Below are positions 48,967 through 57,727 of a DNA stretch of 64,000 nt, piece after piece. The position numbers and the translations under genes were made by a program. Source of the DNA: Bacteroidales bacterium (GTDB lineage: Bacteria > Bacteroidota > Bacteroidia > Bacteroidales > UBA932); the NCBI GenBank assembly GCA_017477245.1, contig JAFUWY010000012.1, forward strand, positions 1 through 64,000, in the 5' to 3' direction. Below the pieces are notes generated by a model that was not told the origin of the DNA, did not search any database, and saw nothing but the letters and a program-made list of their open reading frames with translations. How positions within the stretch are numbered: position 1 is the first letter of the stretch; every line of letters begins with the position of its first letter.

Positions 48967-50073
48967 ATGAAAAAAATATTGGTAGCACTGGCGCTCATCC
49001 TGCCGGTGCTCACAGGATGCCGTCAGGGCGAGACGGCAGCGCCCGGGAAGGATTTTACCTTCACGGGAGACGAGGTGACCGTCCGCTCCGATTCCCCCGT
49101 GGCCCGCGAACTGGTCGTCGAACCTGTCGTGGCCTCGGCCTATGAATCTTCCTTCCGTACCGTCGGCACGGTAGAGCCCGTCGCGGGCCGCGTGGCCGAG
49201 GTGGCCGTGCCGTTCGCCGGCCGCATCACCCGCGCGCTGGTGCGCCTGGGCGACCAGGTCCGTGCCGGTCAGCCCGTCTACGAGATGAGTTCCTCCGCCT
49301 TCTACGAGGCCGTCAAGGAGTATTTCGAGAACCAGCTCGCGGACAAGAATGCCGCCGCCAACCTCAAGCGCCGCGAGGCGATGCACGAAGCGGGCATCCT
49401 GTCCGAACGCGAGTTCGAGGAGGCACGCGCCGAGGCGGAGAACGCCCGCAACGCCTACCAGATGTCCCGGATGGCCCTGTCCGTCTACCACGTCGACCTG
49501 GACCACCTGGAGATGGGCCGTCCCATCACGGTCACGGCGCCGATCTCCGGCCGCGTGGTGGCCTTCGACCTGACCCCGGGCCAGTACGTCAAGGAGGACG
49601 CCGGGCCCGTGGCGACGATCGCCGAACTCTCCCGCGTCTGGGTCTCCGCCCAGGCCAATGAACTGCAGGCCGCCCGCATCCAGCCCGGCCTGACCCGCGC
49701 GCAGGTGTTCCGCGACAGCGCGCCGGATGCGCCGGTGGATGGCCGCATCGTCTACGTCGGCGAGATGCTGGACGAGCAGACCCGCGCCACGGACGTGATG
49801 CTGGAGTGCGAGAACGGCCAGCGGCAGCTCAAGCCGGGCATGTTCGTCTCCGTCGTGTTCACGACCCCGAAGGCGGACGCCCTGCTGATCCCGGCCGCGG
49901 CCGTGTTCCAGGGCGAGGGCGGCAAGTATGTCTACGTCGAGAAGGAAGCGTTGCATTTCGAGCGCCGGACCGTCCGGGTCGAGAGCGCCGGCGAGGGACG
50001 CGTCTGCGTGGTCTCCGGCCTCTCCGTCGGGGAGCGCATCATCGCTTCCGGGGGCATTTACCTGAGCGAGTAG
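48967..50073 (+). CDS. Efflux RND periplasmic adaptor (CusB/CzcB type)
   Basis: The 368-residue lipoprotein (LPVLTGCRQGE) is the membrane-fusion subunit linking the inner membrane pump to the outer membrane channel. It has a lipoyl-type half (VAEVAVPFAGRITRALVRLGDQVRAGQPVYEM), a helical hairpin (YFENQLADKNAAANLKRREAMHEAGILSEREFEEARAEAENARNAY) and the second half (GRPITVTAPISGRVVAFDLTPGQYV). It starts the core three-gene pump cassette. Confidence 0.93.
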   Translation: MKKILVALALILPVLTGCRQGETAAPGKDFTFTGDEVTVRSDSPVARELVVEPVVASAYESSFRTVGTVEPVAGRVAEVAVPFAGRITRALVRLGDQVRAGQPVYEMSSSAFYEAVKEYFENQLADKNAAANLKRREAMHEAGILSEREFEEARAEAENARNAYQMSRMALSVYHVDLDHLEMGRPITVTAPISGRVVAFDLTPGQYVKEDAGPVATIAELSRVWVSAQANELQAARIQPGLTRAQVFRDSAPDAPVDGRIVYVGEMLDEQTRATDVMLECENGQRQLKPGMFVSVVFTTPKADALLIPAAAVFQGEGGKYVYVEKEALHFERRTVRVESAGEGRVCVVSGLSVGERIIASGGIYLSE

Positions 50074-50076
50074 GCC

Positions 50077-53000
50077 ATGCACAAGTTGATAGAACTGGCC
50101 TTGAGGCGGCGCTGGCTCGTCGCCGTGGCCTTCCTGCTGATCTCCGCGTTCGGCGTCTACAGCTGGACGCAGCTCGCCGTCGATGCCTATCCGGACATCG
50201 CCGACGTGACCGTCCAGGTGGTAACCCAGGTCCCGGGCCTCGCGGCCGAGGAGATCGAGCAGCAGATCACCATCCCCCTGGAGCGTTCGCTCAACGGCAT
50301 CCCCTCGCTCAGCATGATGCGGAGCAAGAACGCATTCGGCCTCTCCATCATCATCCTGGTCTTCGAAGACGGCACCGAGGATTACTGGGCACGCCAGCGC
50401 GTGCGTGAGTGCATCGGCGACGTCGACCTGCCGTACGAGGCCGTGCCGGAGCTGAATCCGCTGACCTCGCCGACGGGAGAGATCTACCGTTACATCCTCG
50501 AGAGCGACAACCATACCCTCCGCGAACTGACGGACCTCAACCACTGGGTCATCATCCCGCGCCTCCAGCAGATCCCCGGGGTGGCGGCCGTGAGCAACTA
50601 CGGCGGCCTGACCACGCAGTACCAGCTGGAGATCGATCCGAACCTGCTGCTCAAATACGGCCTGTCCCTGGGCGACGTCGAGGACGCGCTGGCGGGCAAC
50701 AACGCCAACAGCGGCGGCAGCATGCTGACGAGCGGCGACGTGAGCTACGTCGTCCGCGGCGTCGGCCTGATCGAGGACCTCGAGGACCTGGGCCGCGTGG
50801 TCGTCAAGTCCGTGGACGGTTCGCCCGTCTACCTGTCCGACCTGGGCGAGCTCAAATACGGCAACCTGGAGCGCAAGGGCGTGCTCGGCTTCGTGGACGA
50901 CGAGACGTCCATCGAGGACGGCGTGGAGGGCATCGTGCAGATGCTCCGCTACCAGAATCCTTCCAAGGTGCTGGAGCAGGTCCATGCCGCCGTGGACGAA
51001 CTCAACACCGACGTCCTGCCGAAAGGCGTCAGGATCCGCCCGTTCATGGACCGGACCGAGCTGGTCGGCACGACCCTCAGCACGGTGGAGCATACGCTCT
51101 TCTTCGGCATGCTCCTCGTGATCGGGATCCTGTTGATTTTCCTGGGCAGTCCGCTCAGCGCCCTGATCGTCGCGGCGACCATCCCGATCTCGCTGCTGAT
51201 CGCCTTCATCCTGATGCACCTGACGGACATCCCGGCCAACCTGCTGTCGCTGGGTGCCATCGATTTCGGCATCCTGGTGGACGGTGCGATCGTGATGACG
51301 GAGACGCTGCTGAAGCTGCGCGAAGAAGCCCCCGACAAGCCGCTGGACGCCCGGCGGACCATCCGGCGCATCGCCGACGTGGCCAAGCCGATCTTCTTCT
51401 CCACGATCATCATCATCGTGGCCTATATGCCGCTCTTCACCTTCGAGCGCATCGAGAAGAAACTCTTCACCCCGATGGCCTACACCGTGGGTTACGCCCT
51501 GCTGGGCGCCCTGGCCGTGGCCCTCATCCTCATCCCGGGCCTCGCGTACTCGCTCTACCGCAAGCCGCAGAAGGTCTACCGCAACAAGGTCATGGAGTCC
51601 CTGACCGAGAAATACAAGCACAGCACGGACCGGGTCATGGACCGTCCGAAGGGTATTTTCGCGGGCATCGCCGTGATCCTCGTGCTCGTGGGCGTCCTGG
51701 CCACCACGGTGGGCAAGGACTTCCTGCCCGCCCTTGACGAGGGCGGCATCTGGATCCAGATCCAGGCGCCGCCGGGCATCTCGCTCGCGAAGTCCACGCA
51801 GATGGCCAGCGACCTGCGCGAGCGGATGAAACAGTTCGACGAAGTCACCTATGTCATGACGCAGGTCGGCCGCGACGACGAGGGCGCGGAGGCGTTCACC
51901 TCCTCGCACATCGAGTGCTGCATCGGCCTCAAGCCTTATTCCAGCTGGAAGTGGGGCAAGACCAAGGCGGACCTGGTCGAGGAGATGGCCGCCGCGATCA
52001 ACGAGATGCCCGGCTACCGCGCCGGTTTCTCGCAGCCGATCATCGACATGGTGATGGACCAGATCGCCGGCTCGCACAGCGACCTGGCGGTCAAGGTCTA
52101 CGGCGACGACCTCACGGAGGCGCGCCGCATCGCCGAGGACGTGATGGCGGTGGTGTCGGACATCCCGGGGGCCACCGACGTGATCATCGACCAGGAGCCG
52201 CCGCTGCCGCAGCTCAAGATCACGGCGGACCGGGAGAGCATCGCCCAGTACGGGCTCAATGTCTCCGATATCGCGGACCTGATCGAGATCGCCATCGGCG
52301 GCAAGGCCATCTCGCAGGTATTCATCGGATCCAAGGTCTACGACGTGATCTGCCGCTTCACGGAGGCGTCCCGCGACACCCCGGAGGAGATCGCCGCCCT
52401 GACGCTCATGTCCTCCGACGGCGTGCCCGTGCCCCTGTCCGCCGTGGCGGAGGTCAAGACCGTCCTCGGCGCCAGTTCGATCACCCGCGAGATGAACAAG
52501 CGCCACCTCACCGTGCGCCTCAACCTGCGCGGCCGCGACCTGACTTCCTACCTGGAAGAGGCGCGGGCGCGGATCGCCAAGGAGGTCGAGTACGACCACA
52601 CCGCTTTCCAGGTGCGCTGGGACGGCCAGTTCGAGAACCAGCGGCGCGCCTACCGGCGCCTCGCGGTCATCATCCCGTTCGTGCTCGCCATCATGTTCCT
52701 GCTGCTGTTCGGCGCCTTCGGCAAGTTCCGCCAGGCGGGCCTGCTGATCTCGCTGCTGCCGCTGGCGCTGCTGGGCGGCCTGCTGGCGCTCAACGTGCGC
52801 GGGATGACCTTCAACGTCTCCTCGGCCGTGGGATTCATCGCCCTGTTCGGCCTGACGATCCAGAACGGCGTCATCATGATCTCGCACATCAACAGCCTGC
52901 GTCGGGACGGCGTGCCGCTGCGCAAGGCCGTCGTGGAGGGCGCGGCACACCGGCTCCGCCCCGTGCTGATGACGGCCACGGTGGCCATCCTCGGCCTGCT

Positions 53001-53178
53001 GCCGGCGTCGCTCGCGACGGGCATCGGCTCGGACGTGCAGCGCCCGCTCGCCACGGTCATCGTGTACGGCCTGCTGTTCTCCACCATCATCACCCTGTAC
53101 ATCCTCCCGACGCTCTACTACCTGATGGAGCGCCGCCATGAGGACAAAAACGTCAAGTCCGATGAAGAATATCTGTAG
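50077..53178 (+). CDS. Heavy-metal efflux RND transporter (CusA/CzcA type)
   Basis: The 1033-residue proton-driven pump has twelve membrane segments, the first near residues 13-30. The HME-subfamily signature GAIDFGILVDGAIVMTE lies in segment 4 near residue 400. Other marks: QVVTQVPGLAAEEIEQQIT, LNPLTSPTGEIYRYIL, TVGKDFLPALDEGGIWIQIQAPPG and FIALFGLTIQNGVIMISHI. The acidic DFGxxVDGA motif identifies the heavy-metal group, but Cu/Ag versus Zn/Co/Ni cannot be decided here. The pump gene begins 3 bp after the adaptor. Confidence 0.95.
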   Translation: MHKLIELALRRRWLVAVAFLLISAFGVYSWTQLAVDAYPDIADVTVQVVTQVPGLAAEEIEQQITIPLERSLNGIPSLSMMRSKNAFGLSIIILVFEDGTEDYWARQRVRECIGDVDLPYEAVPELNPLTSPTGEIYRYILESDNHTLRELTDLNHWVIIPRLQQIPGVAAVSNYGGLTTQYQLEIDPNLLLKYGLSLGDVEDALAGNNANSGGSMLTSGDVSYVVRGVGLIEDLEDLGRVVVKSVDGSPVYLSDLGELKYGNLERKGVLGFVDDETSIEDGVEGIVQMLRYQNPSKVLEQVHAAVDELNTDVLPKGVRIRPFMDRTELVGTTLSTVEHTLFFGMLLVIGILLIFLGSPLSALIVAATIPISLLIAFILMHLTDIPANLLSLGAIDFGILVDGAIVMTETLLKLREEAPDKPLDARRTIRRIADVAKPIFFSTIIIIVAYMPLFTFERIEKKLFTPMAYTVGYALLGALAVALILIPGLAYSLYRKPQKVYRNKVMESLTEKYKHSTDRVMDRPKGIFAGIAVILVLVGVLATTVGKDFLPALDEGGIWIQIQAPPGISLAKSTQMASDLRERMKQFDEVTYVMTQVGRDDEGAEAFTSSHIECCIGLKPYSSWKWGKTKADLVEEMAAAINEMPGYRAGFSQPIIDMVMDQIAGSHSDLAVKVYGDDLTEARRIAEDVMAVVSDIPGATDVIIDQEPPLPQLKITADRESIAQYGLNVSDIADLIEIAIGGKAISQVFIGSKVYDVICRFTEASRDTPEEIAALTLMSSDGVPVPLSAVAEVKTVLGASSITREMNKRHLTVRLNLRGRDLTSYLEEARARIAKEVEYDHTAFQVRWDGQFENQRRAYRRLAVIIPFVLAIMFLLLFGAFGKFRQAGLLISLLPLALLGGLLALNVRGMTFNVSSAVGFIALFGLTIQNGVIMISHINSLRRDGVPLRKAVVEGAAHRLRPVLMTATVAILGLLPASLATGIGSDVQRPLATVIVYGLLFSTIITLYILPTLYYLMERRHEDKNVKSDEEYL

Positions 53179-54394
53179 TCTGATCCTGATGTTGCTGCCG
53201 GCTGCCCTGTGGGCGCAGCCGGTCAGCTACCAGCAGTATATGCAGGCCGTGGCCCGCGACAACGCCGCCCTCATGGCGGAGAAATACAATGTCGAGATTG
53301 CCGCCGCCAACCTCCAGGCCGCGCGGGTCTTCAACGATCCGGAGCTTTCGCTGGCCTATTCCGACAACGAGGACAACACCCTGATGATGGGCCGCAGCTA
53401 CGAAGCCGGCCTGTCGTACGGCGTCTCCCTGGGCGGCCTGCGGCGGGCGCGGATCGGCGTCGCCGCCACGGAGCAGGAGCTGACCCAGGCTGCCCTGGCG
53501 GATTATTTCCGGACGCTGCGCGAGGAGGCGACCGTGGTCTGGAGCGAGGCCTGGGAAGCCCGGGAGCGCGAGCGGATCCTGCGGTCGTCCTACGAGACGA
53601 TGCAGCGCATCGCCGCGGCGGACAGCCTGCGTGCCGCGCTGGGCGACATCCGCCGCACGGATGCGATGCAGTCCTCGCTGGAAGCCCTGACCCAGAAGGG
53701 GGACTGGATGCAGGCGCACGCCGACTACCTGAATGCCCTCGCGGAACTGTCCCTGTTTGCCGGCGGCCTGCCGGTGGGGGACCTGGCGGAGGAGGGGCTG
53801 CCCTTGCTCGCGCCCGACGCCGCGCCGGGCCGGCTGATGGAGATCGCCGAGCAGAACCGCGCCGACCTCAAGGCGGCGGAGCTCTCGCATACCCTGTCGC
53901 AGAAGAACCTGGCCCTGGTCCGCGCGTCCCGCGCGATGGAACTGGGCTTCGAAGTAGGTTATTCCTACAATACCGAGGTGCGCAACGAGATCGCGCCGGC
54001 TCCCGCTTTCAACGGCCTTACTTTCGGGGTGTCCATCCCGCTGAAATTCTCCTCGCTCAACCGGGGCGAACGGGCGGCCGCCGAGGCTTCCGTGTCCCAG
54101 GCCGAGCGTTACCTGCAGGCGGCGCGCCAGGCCGTGCGGACGGACGTCCTCCAGGCCTGGAACGCCTGGCAGGCCGCATGCGAGGTGGCGGAGCATTATT
54201 CCACGCAGATCGTCGCGGATGCCCGGACGATCCGCGACGGGATCGAGTTCTCCTACACGCGCGGCGATGCCTCGCTGCTGGAACTGCTGACCGCCGTGCG
54301 CACGTACAACGACGTCGCCTTGTCGGCGGCGGAGGCGCAGGCGGCGCGGCTGGCCGCCGCCGCGCACTTGCAGGCCGCCTTGGGCGTCGAATAG
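53138..54394 (+). CDS. TolC-family outer membrane efflux protein (CusC type)
   Basis: The 418-residue protein has a signal peptide (MKNICSLILMLLPAALWAQ) and long coiled-coil helices typical of TolC channels: YMQAVARDNAALMAEKYNVEIAAANLQAARVFNDPELSLAYS and a second repeat ending ERYLQAARQAVRTDVLQAWNAWQAACEVAEHYSTQIVADA. It completes the tripartite pump. The gene overlaps the pump gene; ATG 53162 (MKNICS) is a likely alternative start, because the signal peptide begins there. Confidence 0.92.
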   Translation: MRTKTSSPMKNICSLILMLLPAALWAQPVSYQQYMQAVARDNAALMAEKYNVEIAAANLQAARVFNDPELSLAYSDNEDNTLMMGRSYEAGLSYGVSLGGLRRARIGVAATEQELTQAALADYFRTLREEATVVWSEAWEARERERILRSSYETMQRIAAADSLRAALGDIRRTDAMQSSLEALTQKGDWMQAHADYLNALAELSLFAGGLPVGDLAEEGLPLLAPDAAPGRLMEIAEQNRADLKAAELSHTLSQKNLALVRASRAMELGFEVGYSYNTEVRNEIAPAPAFNGLTFGVSIPLKFSSLNRGERAAAEASVSQAERYLQAARQAVRTDVLQAWNAWQAACEVAEHYSTQIVADARTIRDGIEFSYTRGDASLLELLTAVRTYNDVALSAAEAQAARLAAAAHLQAALGVE

Positions 54395-54414
54395 GTAATT
54401 CCCGGAGAAATCCC

Positions 54415-54422
54415 TATCTTTG
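54415..54422 (+). promoter_or_regulatory. -7 box of tcdA
   Basis: TATCTTTG matches the consensus and ends 8 bases before the ATG at 54431. Confidence 0.5.
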
Positions 54423-54430
54423 GCCTTGCG

Positions 54431-55171
54431 ATGGAGAATGCCTATTCCAACCGGACCGAACTGCTGGTGGGCCCCGATGTGCTGGCCCGCCTGCACGAAG
54501 TGCGCGTGATCCTGTTCGGGGTCGGCGGCGTGGGCAGTTGGTGCGCCGAAGGACTGGTCCGCTCGGGCGTCCGGCACCTGACGCTTGTGGACGCCGACCG
54601 GATCAGCGAGAGCAATGTCAACCGCCAGCTGATGGCGACCCGCCGCACGGTGGGCCAGGTCAAGGTCGAGGCGCTCCGGGAGCGTCTGCTGGAGATCGAT
54701 CCGGAGGCCGAGATCGTCTGCCTGCAGAAGGTTTTCAGCGCCGAGACGGCAGGGGAGTTCTGCCTGGACGGTTACGACTACATCCTGGATGCCATCGATT
54801 CCCTGAAGGACAAGGGAGAACTGATCCTGCGGGGGACGCGCACGCCGGCCGTGTTCTTCAGCGCGATGGGCGCGGCGCTCAAAGTCGACCCCACGCAGGT
54901 GCGCGTGGCCGAATTCTGGAATGTCCGCGGCTGCCCGCTGGGGGCGGCGCTTCGCAAGAAATTCAAGCAGAACCATACCTGGCCCGGCCATAAGTTCCGC
55001 TGCGTCTACGACGAAGAGGTGCTGCCGAACCGGGGGAGTGTGGCCGTTGCCGAGACCGACCTGTTCAACAAGGCGCAGATCAACGGCTCCCTGGCCCACA
55101 TCACGGCGATTTTCGGGATGACGCTTTGCGGGCTGGTGATCGAAGATGTCTATCAGAAAGTAGTCGGATGA
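54431..55171 (+). CDS. tcdA: tRNA threonylcarbamoyladenosine dehydratase
   Basis: The 246-residue E1-like enzyme makes cyclic ct6A at position 37 of ANN-decoding tRNAs using ATP. It shows the ThiF/MoeB nucleotide-binding motif VILFGVGGVGSWCAEGLVRSG, the LVDADRISESNVNRQLMAT block, YILDAIDSLKDKGELI and the C-terminal NRGSVAVAETDLFNKAQINGSLA. Length and order of motifs fit TcdA/CsdL. Its stop overlaps the ATG of the following ABC gene (ATGA). Confidence 0.93.
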   Translation: MENAYSNRTELLVGPDVLARLHEVRVILFGVGGVGSWCAEGLVRSGVRHLTLVDADRISESNVNRQLMATRRTVGQVKVEALRERLLEIDPEAEIVCLQKVFSAETAGEFCLDGYDYILDAIDSLKDKGELILRGTRTPAVFFSAMGAALKVDPTQVRVAEFWNVRGCPLGAALRKKFKQNHTWPGHKFRCVYDEEVLPNRGSVAVAETDLFNKAQINGSLAHITAIFGMTLCGLVIEDVYQKVVG

Positions 55172-56460
55172 TGCTGGAGATCCTTCCCGGTGAACAGGTC
55201 GCCCTGGTGGGCGGCAACGCCTCCGGCAAGAGCCGGATCGCCGCCGCCTTTGCAGGCGGCGCGGGGGCGCGGTACATCACGTTCCGTGATTCCTACGGCA
55301 GCTACGGCGACCGCAATTTCTTCATGCAGCAGCGCTGGAACCTCTTTACGCTGGAGGACGACCCGCCCTCCGCAGGGGAGCAGCTGCGCAAGGAAGCGGC
55401 CGCGTGCGCGGATGCGACTGCGGCCGCCCGGCGGCTGGAGGAACTGACCGCCCTGTTTGCCCTCGGACCGGTGCTGGACAAGCCGCTGGTCACGCTCTCT
55501 TCGGGCGAGCTGCGCAAATTCCAGCTCACGCGCGCCCTGCTGGGCGGGCCTTCCGTGCTGGTCATCGACAATCCCTATATCGGGCTGGACCCGTCCGCGC
55601 GGGCCTCGCTCACGCGGCTGCTCGCTTCGCTCGCCGCCACGATGACGCTCGTGCTGGTGCTCTCGCGCGTGGCGGAGATCCCGCCGTTCATCACGCATGT
55701 GGTCCCTGTGGCGGACGGTGTGGCGGGCGCCAAGGTGCCGCGCGAAGCGTATCTCGAGTCGGTGCTCCCGCCGGCGGTGATCCGCCTGCGCGGGGTTACG
55801 ATCCGTTTCGGACAGCGGGTGATCCTGGACCGTCTGGACTGGACGGTGCGGGAAGGAGAACATTGGGTGCTGACCGGCGCCAACGGCAGCGGCAAGAGCA
55901 CGTTGCTGAGCCTGATCACGGCTGACAATCCGATGGCCTATGCCTGTGATATCGAACTCTTTGGACGGCCCCGGGGGAGCGGTGAGACCATCTGGGACAT
56001 CAAGCGCCAGATCGGCTTCGTGAGCCCGGAACTGCATCGCGCCTTCCAGGTGGATGCCCCGGCGCTCGACATCGTGGCGAGCGGCCTGTTCGATACCGAA
56101 GGCCTGTACCGCCATCCGACGGAGGAGCAATATGATGCCGCGCGCCGCTGGATGGCCGAATTCGGCATCGAGGCGTTGGCCGCTCGGCAGTTCCTGCGGC
56201 TCTCCAGCGGGGAGCAGCGGCTATGCCTGCTGGCCCGCGCCTTCGTCAAGAATCCGCCCCTGTACATCCTCGACGAACCCCTGCACGGCCTGGACGAGCC
56301 GCAGCGCCGCCGCGTCAAGGCCCTGCTGGACCGGATCTGCGGCGCTCCCGGCAAGACCCTCGTGATGGTCTCCCATTACCCGGAAGAATACCCCGCCTGC
56401 ATCGACCATAGCCTCACCTTGCAGACGGGGGCATATCCCCCGAACCCCCTGCGGCCATAA
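55168..56460 (+). CDS. ABC-type ATPase with two nucleotide-binding domains (ModF-like)
   Basis: The 430-residue protein has two ABC domains. Domain 1: Walker A ALVGGNASGKSRIAAAF, signature LSSGELRKFQLTRALLGG, Walker B VLVIDNPYIGLDPS. Domain 2: Walker A LTGANGSGKSTLLSLI, signature LSSGEQRLCLLARAF, Walker B LYILDEPLHGLDEP and H-loop VSHYPEEYPACI. No membrane partner is adjacent. ModF-like proteins of this arrangement are known, but the role is unclear. The last residues (TGAYPPNPLRP) are encoded by the first copy of a 104-bp tandem repeat that carries one extra G, so the native C-terminus seems to have been replaced. Start ATG 55168 overlaps the tcdA stop. Confidence 0.88.
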   Translation: MMLEILPGEQVALVGGNASGKSRIAAAFAGGAGARYITFRDSYGSYGDRNFFMQQRWNLFTLEDDPPSAGEQLRKEAAACADATAAARRLEELTALFALGPVLDKPLVTLSSGELRKFQLTRALLGGPSVLVIDNPYIGLDPSARASLTRLLASLAATMTLVLVLSRVAEIPPFITHVVPVADGVAGAKVPREAYLESVLPPAVIRLRGVTIRFGQRVILDRLDWTVREGEHWVLTGANGSGKSTLLSLITADNPMAYACDIELFGRPRGSGETIWDIKRQIGFVSPELHRAFQVDAPALDIVASGLFDTEGLYRHPTEEQYDAARRWMAEFGIEALAARQFLRLSSGEQRLCLLARAFVKNPPLYILDEPLHGLDEPQRRRVKALLDRICGAPGKTLVMVSHYPEEYPACIDHSLTLQTGAYPPNPLRP

Positions 56461-56695
56461 ACCCCTTTCCGTATTTGCCCTGCAGGCAAATACCCGGGGC
56501 CGGCCGGTCCGCTGATGCGGACTTTGCAGACGGGGCATATCCCCCGGACCCCCTGCGGCCATAAACCCCTTTCCGTATTTGCCCTGCAGGCAAATACCCG
56601 GGGCCGGCCGGTCCGCTGATGCGGACTTTGCAGACGGGGCATATCCCCCGAACCCCCTGCGGCCATAAACCCCTTTCCGTATTTGCCCTGCAGGC
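56419..56695 (+). repeat. 104-bp tandem repeat, about 2.7 copies
   Basis: Units begin at 56419, 56524 and 56628, each starting TTGCAGACGGGG; the first has an extra G. Each unit contains the inverted repeat TTTGCC/GGCAAA around CTGCA and a GGCCGGCCGG block. The third copy ends near 56695. The first copy supplies the stop codon of the ABC ATPase gene. Confidence 0.9.
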
Positions 56696-56715
56696 TTTTC
56701 ATGTTAAACACAGTG

Positions 56716-56831
56716 GTGGACCAGGTCCACTTTGAAGGCCTGTACCAGGTCCACCGGATATGCCCCAGAAGCCCCTCTGAGCCACACTAGGTGGACCTGG
56801 TACACCCCCTGAAATCCGACCTGGTCCACCC
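56716..56831. repeat. Palindromic element, left copy (flanks the 51-bp array)
   Basis: GTGGACCAGGTCCAC (56716-56730) is a perfect palindrome. TGTACCAGGTCCACC (56741-56755) is the exact reverse complement of GGTGGACCTGGTACA (56790-56804). The first 52 bases are identical to the right copy at 57311. Confidence 0.88.
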
Positions 56832-56850
56832 GACGGTGAAAACCAACGCC

Positions 56851-57258
56851 GCCAGGGGCGCTGCGACCTCTCTCAGCCCTTGGCAACTGGTTTTTCTGTC
56901 TGCCAGGGGCGCCAGAGTCCTTCTCTGCCCCTGGCAACAACCTCTTCATCCTACCAAGGGCGTTACGACCTCTCTCTGCCCCTGGCAACTGGTTTTTCTG
57001 TCTGCCAGGGGCGCCAGAGTCCTTCTCCGCCCCTGGCAACCGCTTTTTCTGTCCGCCAGGGGCGCTGCGACCTCTCTCTGCCCCTGGCAACAACCTCTTC
57101 ATCCTACCAAGGGCGCTACGACCTCTCTCCGCCCTTGGCAACCGCTTTTTCTGTCCGCCAGGGGCGCTGCGACCTCTCTCCGCCCCTGGCAACTGGTTTT
57201 TCTGTCTGCCAGGGGCGCTGCGACCTCTATCCGCCCCTGGCAACTGCTTTTCTTTTTC
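56851..57258. repeat. Eight contiguous 51-bp repeats with hairpin-forming ends
   Basis: Units start at 56851, 56902, 56953, 57004, 57055, 57106, 57157 and 57208, with no length change. Most start GCCAGGGGC and contain the inverse GCCCCTGGC 17 or so bases later. Units 3 and 6 start ACCAAGGGC. Two interior subtypes alternate (GCTGCGACCTCTCTC and GCCAGAGTCCTTCTC). The arms can pair within a unit or with the next unit. Confidence 0.92.
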
Positions 57259-57310
57259 CCGAAGCCGCCGAGAAGGAAAGTCAGGTAGGAAAGCCGGGAG
57301 GGAAAGTCGG

Positions 57311-57427
57311 GTGGACCAGGTCCACTTTGAAGGCCTGTACCAGGTCCACCGGATATGCCCCAAAGGGGCTTCTGAGGCAGGGTAGGTGGACCTGGTACAC
57401 CCTATAAAGTCGGACCAGGTCCATCGG
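57311..57427. repeat. Palindromic element, right copy (flanks the 51-bp array)
   Basis: GTGGACCAGGTCCAC at 57311-57325, TGTACCAGGTCCACC at 57336-57350 and GGTGGACCTGGTACA at 57385-57399. It has the same order and spacing as the left copy, in direct orientation. Identity is complete for the first 52 bases and lower afterwards. Confidence 0.88.
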
Positions 57428-57472
57428 GAGGGACCTCAATTTCTTCTGGGCGGGAGCAATGTCGCCGGGCAA

Positions 57473-57629
57473 GCGGGGCCGCCGGGAGTTCCCAAAACTC
57501 CCGGCGAGCCCCGCTAACCGCCGCGTCTGGTTATGCGCGGCGGTGGTGCACCATCAAAACCCTTCATTTCAGAATGAAATACCTAACATCTCCCCGCAGG
57601 GAACAGCCGCGCCGCGTATTGCGCGGCTG
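57473..57629. repeat. Three consecutive GC-rich hairpins
   Basis: Hairpin 1: GCGGGGC plus CCGGGAGT pair with ACTCCCGG plus GCCCCGC (57473-57514). Hairpin 2: ACCGCCGCG with CGCGGCGGT (57517-57544). Hairpin 3: CAGCCGCGC with GCGCGGCTG (57604-57629). None is followed by a T run. Confidence 0.8.
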
Positions 57630-57727
57630 CGATTCGCCCGTACTGTGTCTCGCATCGCTATGCTTCGCCTACACCGTATCCTTATTGAAAATGATCTGCT
57701 TCTATTATCCATCTCTCTCCACCCACC

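Noticed and set aside
48934-53139. 1401-codon open frame on the minus strand opposite the metal efflux genes
   Set aside because: It is antisense to three well-conserved efflux genes, has a His/Asp/Arg/Gly-rich composition typical of reverse frames in GC-rich genes, and shows no domain.
56851-57258. CRISPR array
   Set aside because: The repeats are contiguous with no unique spacers, and no cas genes are nearby.
56704-57363. Minus-strand frame encoding 17-residue repeats (PGAERGRSAPGGQKKRL type)
   Set aside because: Plus-strand frames are also open because the repeat unit is 51 bp. There is no signal, promoter or start context, so coding is not supported, although a repetitive peptide is not excluded.
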